From an uncultured Eubacteriales bacterium (GTDB taxonomy: Bacteria; Bacillota; Clostridia; Oscillospirales; CAG-272), in assembly GCA_902462015.1 (NCBI GenBank), contig CABPZV010000076.1:1-10010 (forward strand): a stretch of DNA of 10,010 nt, given 5' to 3'. The position numbers and the translations under genes were made by a program. Positions 6,654 to 10,010 of the stretch are shown piece by piece (position 1 is the stretch's first letter; every line of letters begins with the position of its first letter). The notes under the pieces are model-generated. The model was not told where the DNA came from. It saw nothing but the letters and a program-made list of their open reading frames with translations, and searched no databases.

Positions 6654-8591
6654 TCAGTTTTCTTTAAATATATATGCGGCATCCGCTACAAGCTCGGCCT
6701 TTTTTAAAAACATTCCTTCGAGTCCGGAATTTGAGGTATCGGCAAGACAGCAGGAAGGCACGCGTAACTCATAAGATACACCTTTATCCCGCGTAACACA
6801 GATTGTAAGCCGCTCTTCGTTGTTATATCTCTCAAAAACAAATAATTCCGGCGTGCAGATGAGCAGCCTGAAAAACCCCTCCTGGAAGACTCTCTCGCTT
6901 CTGCGTATTCTCCCAATACAGCGAAAAAACGAAATAAGCTCATCATTCTGACGATTCCACGGATAAGGTCTGCGGCAGAAAGGGTCACCATATCCCTCAA
7001 GTCCTGCTTCATCGCCGTAAAAAACAGACGGCACGCCAAACATTGCGGAAACTATAACGTATGCTCTTTTAAGCCGGTTAATTCCTGTCCGCAGCTGCTC
7101 TCCGTTCATTCTCATATGTGCAAGTTCTTCTGTGGTCCTTCCCTCTCCCGATTCCCCTCCGAGAACCGTCAGTATACGTTCTGTATCGTGCGTTCCGAGG
7201 AAATTCATCAGAACATCGCATATACATTTCGGATACCTGCGGTAAATACCCTCCGTCGCATCTCTCAGACGGCCACATTCACCGTAAAGAATATACGAAA
7301 TTACTGCGTCACGCAAAGGATAATTCATAACCGAATCAAGCTCATATCCCTGAAGATAACGGCGCCGTACGCCATATGAAATTTTATTGGACGCATCCTC
7401 CCATACTTCACCCAATACCAAGCCGTCCGGATTTTCCTCCTTTACCGTCCTGCGTATTCCGGATATGAAACCGTCGGATAGCTCGTCCGCCACATCAAGG
7501 CGATAACCGGACGCTCCGAGACGCATATATTTTCTTACAACACCGTTTTCTCCCAGAATATATTCGCGGTAGCTCTCACAATCGCAGTTTACACGTGGAA
7601 GAATATCAACTCCCCACCAGCATTCGTATTTGTCCGGATATGAGTAAAAATTATACCACGGATAAAACTGAGAGTTCTTTGAATTATATGCACCAACGCT
7701 ATCATAGCGACTATATTTGTTAAAATATATACTGTCCGCTCCGGTATGATTAAATACCCCGTCAAGAATTATAGAAATACCTCTTTGATGGCATTCTGAG
7801 CAAAGCGCCGAGAAAGCTTCGTCTCCTCCGAACATAGAATCAACATGCATATAGTCGGCTATATCATACTTGTGATTGGAAGACGATTCAAATATGGGAC
7901 TAAGATATATAACATTTACGCCAAGAGATTGAATATAATCAAGCTTTTCGGCCACTCCCCAAAGGTCTCCCCCAAAAAACTCATTGTTCTTTAGCGGTGT
8001 ACCACGGTAAGGAGGATACATAGGAATTCCGTTATCCCAATCTGGATTTATAACCGTGCCGTCTTTTGGCACAGCGCGTCCTGAAGGGTAAAATCTGTCT
8101 GCAAAGATATGGTATATAATACCGCCTTTCATAAAAGCTGGAGTTTCAAAGTCCCGAGCGTACAGTAAAAGCTGACGTTCACATACATAATCCGAACAAG
8201 GCAGCCTTATCGCTTCCTCTCCGCCGAAATATGCATCCGCGGCTCCGTCGGAGACACAGTAGTGATAGTAATAAAGTCCACAGTCCGACAAGGATCTGAG
8301 CTCTTCGGATTTTATTACCATTTCAAAAAAATTCACGGTATCGTGATGGCCTGTATACTTCAAACAGTATGAAGCATGATGTTCTCCGTCATCCGAGCCC
8401 AATCCGTCCGAATGAATATGCATAATTAGAGAATCCACATAAACAAAGTCCGGAATTGAAATAACAAACCGTATTTTTCCCGTATCACGAAGCGCTCCGG
8501 ACAGGCTGACGTCGGTTTCATATTCATCACCCTCATAAGTTTGATACTTATATTCAAAAATACTGTCGCATAAAGACATATAAATAACCAT
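6654..8591 (-). CDS. GH13 alpha-amylase family, neopullulanase/maltogenic-type glucan hydrolase
   Basis: This 645-residue protein has an N-terminal beta-sandwich (about 1-150, like the N-domain of neopullulanases and cyclomaltodextrinases). A GH13 barrel follows, opening with IIYHIFADRFYP near residue 158. The four conserved regions are present: DGVFNHT (277-283), YRLDVADE with nucleophile D366, EVWED with acid/base E395, and FLGTHDTE with stabiliser D469. A VNC-type region V (LPRVN) and a C-terminal beta domain complete it. It should cleave alpha-1,4 and possibly alpha-1,6 bonds in maltodextrins, cyclodextrins or glycogen. No signal peptide is visible, so it is probably cytoplasmic. It lies 53 bp downstream of the glycogen phosphorylase gene on the same strand, a sensible partnership in glucan breakdown. 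The start is uncertain: ATG at 8591 or in-frame ATG at 8579, neither with a well-spaced ribosome site. The exact specificity is not decidable from motifs. Confidence 0.9.
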   Translation of the reverse strand: MVIYMSLCDSIFEYKYQTYEGDEYETDVSLSGALRDTGKIRFVISIPDFVYVDSLIMHIHSDGLGSDDGEHHASYCLKYTGHHDTVNFFEMVIKSEELRSLSDCGLYYYHYCVSDGAADAYFGGEEAIRLPCSDYVCERQLLLYARDFETPAFMKGGIIYHIFADRFYPSGRAVPKDGTVINPDWDNGIPMYPPYRGTPLKNNEFFGGDLWGVAEKLDYIQSLGVNVIYLSPIFESSSNHKYDIADYMHVDSMFGGDEAFSALCSECHQRGISIILDGVFNHTGADSIYFNKYSRYDSVGAYNSKNSQFYPWYNFYSYPDKYECWWGVDILPRVNCDCESYREYILGENGVVRKYMRLGASGYRLDVADELSDGFISGIRRTVKEENPDGLVLGEVWEDASNKISYGVRRRYLQGYELDSVMNYPLRDAVISYILYGECGRLRDATEGIYRRYPKCICDVLMNFLGTHDTERILTVLGGESGEGRTTEELAHMRMNGEQLRTGINRLKRAYVIVSAMFGVPSVFYGDEAGLEGYGDPFCRRPYPWNRQNDELISFFRCIGRIRRSERVFQEGFFRLLICTPELFVFERYNNEERLTICVTRDKGVSYELRVPSCCLADTSNSGLEGMFLKKAELVADAAYIFKEN

Positions 8592-8618
8592 GCTTTCAAG
8601 TCATGAAAATATCTGTAA

Positions 8619-8635
8619 CAAATATCTCTCCGTTT
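8619..8635 (-). promoter_or_regulatory. Shine-Dalgarno-like site without a properly spaced start
   Basis: On the minus strand AACGGAGAG carries a strong ribosome-site core (GGAGAG, 8631-8626). The annotated GH13 ATG lies 34 bases further on. The nearest possible start, a TTG at 8621-8619, is in frame with the GH13 gene but meets a TGA (8603-8601) after six codons. Another ATG at 8605 opens only a two-codon frame. Either the site is unused, or the N-terminus of GH13 is unusual or altered. Confidence 0.35.
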
Positions 8636-8644
8636 TAGAAATGA

Positions 8645-10010
8645 TTACTCAATAGGAGAAATCCCCCATATATTTTCTGCGTAATCCCTTATACTGCGGT
8701 CAGATGAAAAAAATCCTGCTCCTGCGATATTGTCAAGCGATTTTTTCTGCCACTCATGTTTATTCTCATAATCATCTCTTATCTTTGCCGAAGCATCCAT
8801 ATAAGATTCAAAATCTGCAAAACACATATATGGATCTGAAATACCGTGACTGTACATAAAATAGTTTACTATATTTGAAAATCTGCTGTCTGCGAATCCG
8901 CCGCGGAGCGTATTTATAACACCGGCTAAAGTCTGGCTTTTTCTGTAATAAATTCCGGAGTCATAACCGGATTTCCAAATCTCGTCAACCTCATGTGCGT
9001 CAAGACCGAAAATATAGATATTATCACGTCCGACCGCATTTCTCATCTCGACATTTGCACCGTCGAGTGTACCGATTGTAAGCGCGCCGTTTATCATAAA
9101 TTTCATACAGCCGGTTCCGCTTGCCTCCTTTCCGGCAAGCGAAATTTGTTCGCTTATATCTGATGCAGGAATCAAAATTTCCGCCGCGCTGACATTATAA
9201 TCTTCAAGGAAAATCACCTTTATTACATCACGTACCCTTGGATTGTGCGATATCTCTTCTCCAAGACTCCAGATAAGCTTTATTATATCCTTAGCAAGAT
9301 AATATCCAGGCGCAGCTTTTCCACCGAAAATAAACGTGCACGGAGCAATATCAGCATTCGGATTTTCAAGAAGCTCATTGTAATAAGCAATTATTTTAAG
9401 AATATTGAGAGTCTGTCTCTTATACTCATGAATTCTCTTCACCTGAACGTCGAATATCGATGATGTATCCGCCGAAATACCTCTTGTTCTGCTGAGCCAT
9501 TCCGCAAAACGCTGTTTATTGTGCAGCTTTATTTCTGCAAGCCTGTCAAGCACGGAAGAATCATCTCTGTATTTCTTAAAATCAGAGAGCTTCTGTGGAT
9601 TTCTTTTAAAATCCTCACCAATACATTCGCAAAGAAGCCCGGAAAGTTCCGGATTCGAATAGCAAAGCCATCTCCGATGAGCAATTCCATTGGTAACGTT
9701 ACGGAATTTATACGGCATTGCCTTGTAATAATCATGAAAGACTGTTCTCTTTAAAATCTCAGAATGAAGCGCTGAAACTCCGTTTACAGCATGAGAAGCA
9801 GCTACGCTGAGATTTGCCATACGAACCTGATTATAACCCACAATCGCCATTCTTGAAATTCTGTCCCAGTCTCCGGGATAAAGTTTCCATAAGTCAGCGC
9901 AAAACCTGCGGTTTATCTCCTCCGTTATCATATATATTCTCGGCAGCTTCAGTTTAAACAGATCCACGTTCCAGCATTCAAGTGCCTCCGGCATGACTGT
10001 ATGATTGGTA
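8645..10010 (-). CDS. glgP: Glycogen/maltodextrin phosphorylase, C-terminal part (5' end beyond window)
   Basis: GlgP releases glucose-1-phosphate from non-reducing ends of alpha-1,4-glucans using inorganic phosphate and pyridoxal phosphate. The frame is open to the right edge, where it reads TNHTVMPEALECW, an internal family motif; the ATG at 9994 is therefore not the start. The 454 residues present are a little over half of the usual roughly 800. Visible motifs in order are FDVQVKRIHEYKRQ, GGKAAPGYYLAKDI, VIFLEDYNVS, and the cofactor site KEASGTGCMKF. The pyridoxal-phosphate lysine is encoded at 9103-9101, followed by NGALTIGTLDGANVEM. The residue two before the lysine is Cys, where many members I remember have Asn. 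The C-terminus is complete. The GH13 gene follows 53 bp downstream, probably in the same operon. The promoter lies outside the window. Confidence 0.95.
   Translation of the reverse strand, partial: TNHTVMPEALECWNVDLFKLKLPRIYMITEEINRRFCADLWKLYPGDWDRISRMAIVGYNQVRMANLSVAASHAVNGVSALHSEILKRTVFHDYYKAMPYKFRNVTNGIAHRRWLCYSNPELSGLLCECIGEDFKRNPQKLSDFKKYRDDSSVLDRLAEIKLHNKQRFAEWLSRTRGISADTSSIFDVQVKRIHEYKRQTLNILKIIAYYNELLENPNADIAPCTFIFGGKAAPGYYLAKDIIKLIWSLGEEISHNPRVRDVIKVIFLEDYNVSAAEILIPASDISEQISLAGKEASGTGCMKFMINGALTIGTLDGANVEMRNAVGRDNIYIFGLDAHEVDEIWKSGYDSGIYYRKSQTLAGVINTLRGGFADSRFSNIVNYFMYSHGISDPYMCFADFESYMDASAKIRDDYENKHEWQKKSLDNIAGAGFFSSDRSIRDYAENIWGISPIE

Noticed and set aside
6482..6667. Plus-strand frame of 61 codons with a hydrophobic segment
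   Set aside because: It starts at TTG without a ribosome site, passes through the terminator hairpin and ends inside the GH13 gene in antisense.

Overview
The window reads as ordinary chromosomal core-metabolism DNA from a member of the Bacillota, most likely a fermentative, gut-type Clostridia (Oscillospirales-like). This is inferred from the moderate G+C, strong AGGAG-type ribosome sites, a clostridial-style acetate kinase, a TmcAL (YlbM-family) tRNA-modification enzyme, and a dense set of intracellular alpha-glycoside enzymes. No transposase, integrase, phage gene, CRISPR array, tRNA or rRNA was seen.

Layout, left to right. On the minus strand are the N-terminal quarter of a glycerate kinase (cut by the window edge) and, upstream of it, tmcAL. 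A 410-bp gap then separates tmcAL from ackA, which diverges on the plus strand. The gap holds a near-consensus sigma-A promoter for ackA, a perfect 17-bp inverted repeat, a 12-bp palindrome and a long ackA leader. On the plus strand, ackA is followed by a xylose-isomerase-fold sugar isomerase/epimerase and a complete GH36 alpha-galactosidase. A bidirectional hairpin terminator separates this arm from a convergent minus-strand pair: a glycogen/maltodextrin phosphorylase (C-terminal 454 residues; the rest lies beyond the right edge) followed by a cytoplasmic GH13 neopullulanase-like amylase.

How the genes fit together. None of the complete glycosidases begins with a signal peptide, so they should act on imported or stored sugars. 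GH36 would release galactose from raffinose-type oligosaccharides. The phosphorylase and GH13 enzyme would cut glycogen or maltodextrins to glucose-1-phosphate and short maltooligosaccharides. Glycerate kinase feeds 2-phosphoglycerate into lower glycolysis, and AckA makes ATP and acetate at the end of fermentation. TmcAL consumes acetate and ATP to acetylate the wobble cytidine of elongator tRNA-Met, so the divergent tmcAL/ackA pair joins an acetate producer to an acetate user.

I found no clear undescribed multi-gene system. The most unusual signal is a perfect 12/12 consensus promoter (TTGACA, 17-bp spacer, TATAAT) on the minus strand between ackA and the isomerase, pointing into ackA with no gene of its own. 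Others are the 17-bp inverted repeat between tmcAL and ackA, a 64-codon stop-free stretch without a start codon in the ackA leader, and a good Shine-Dalgarno sequence ahead of the GH13 gene that has no start codon at the right distance.
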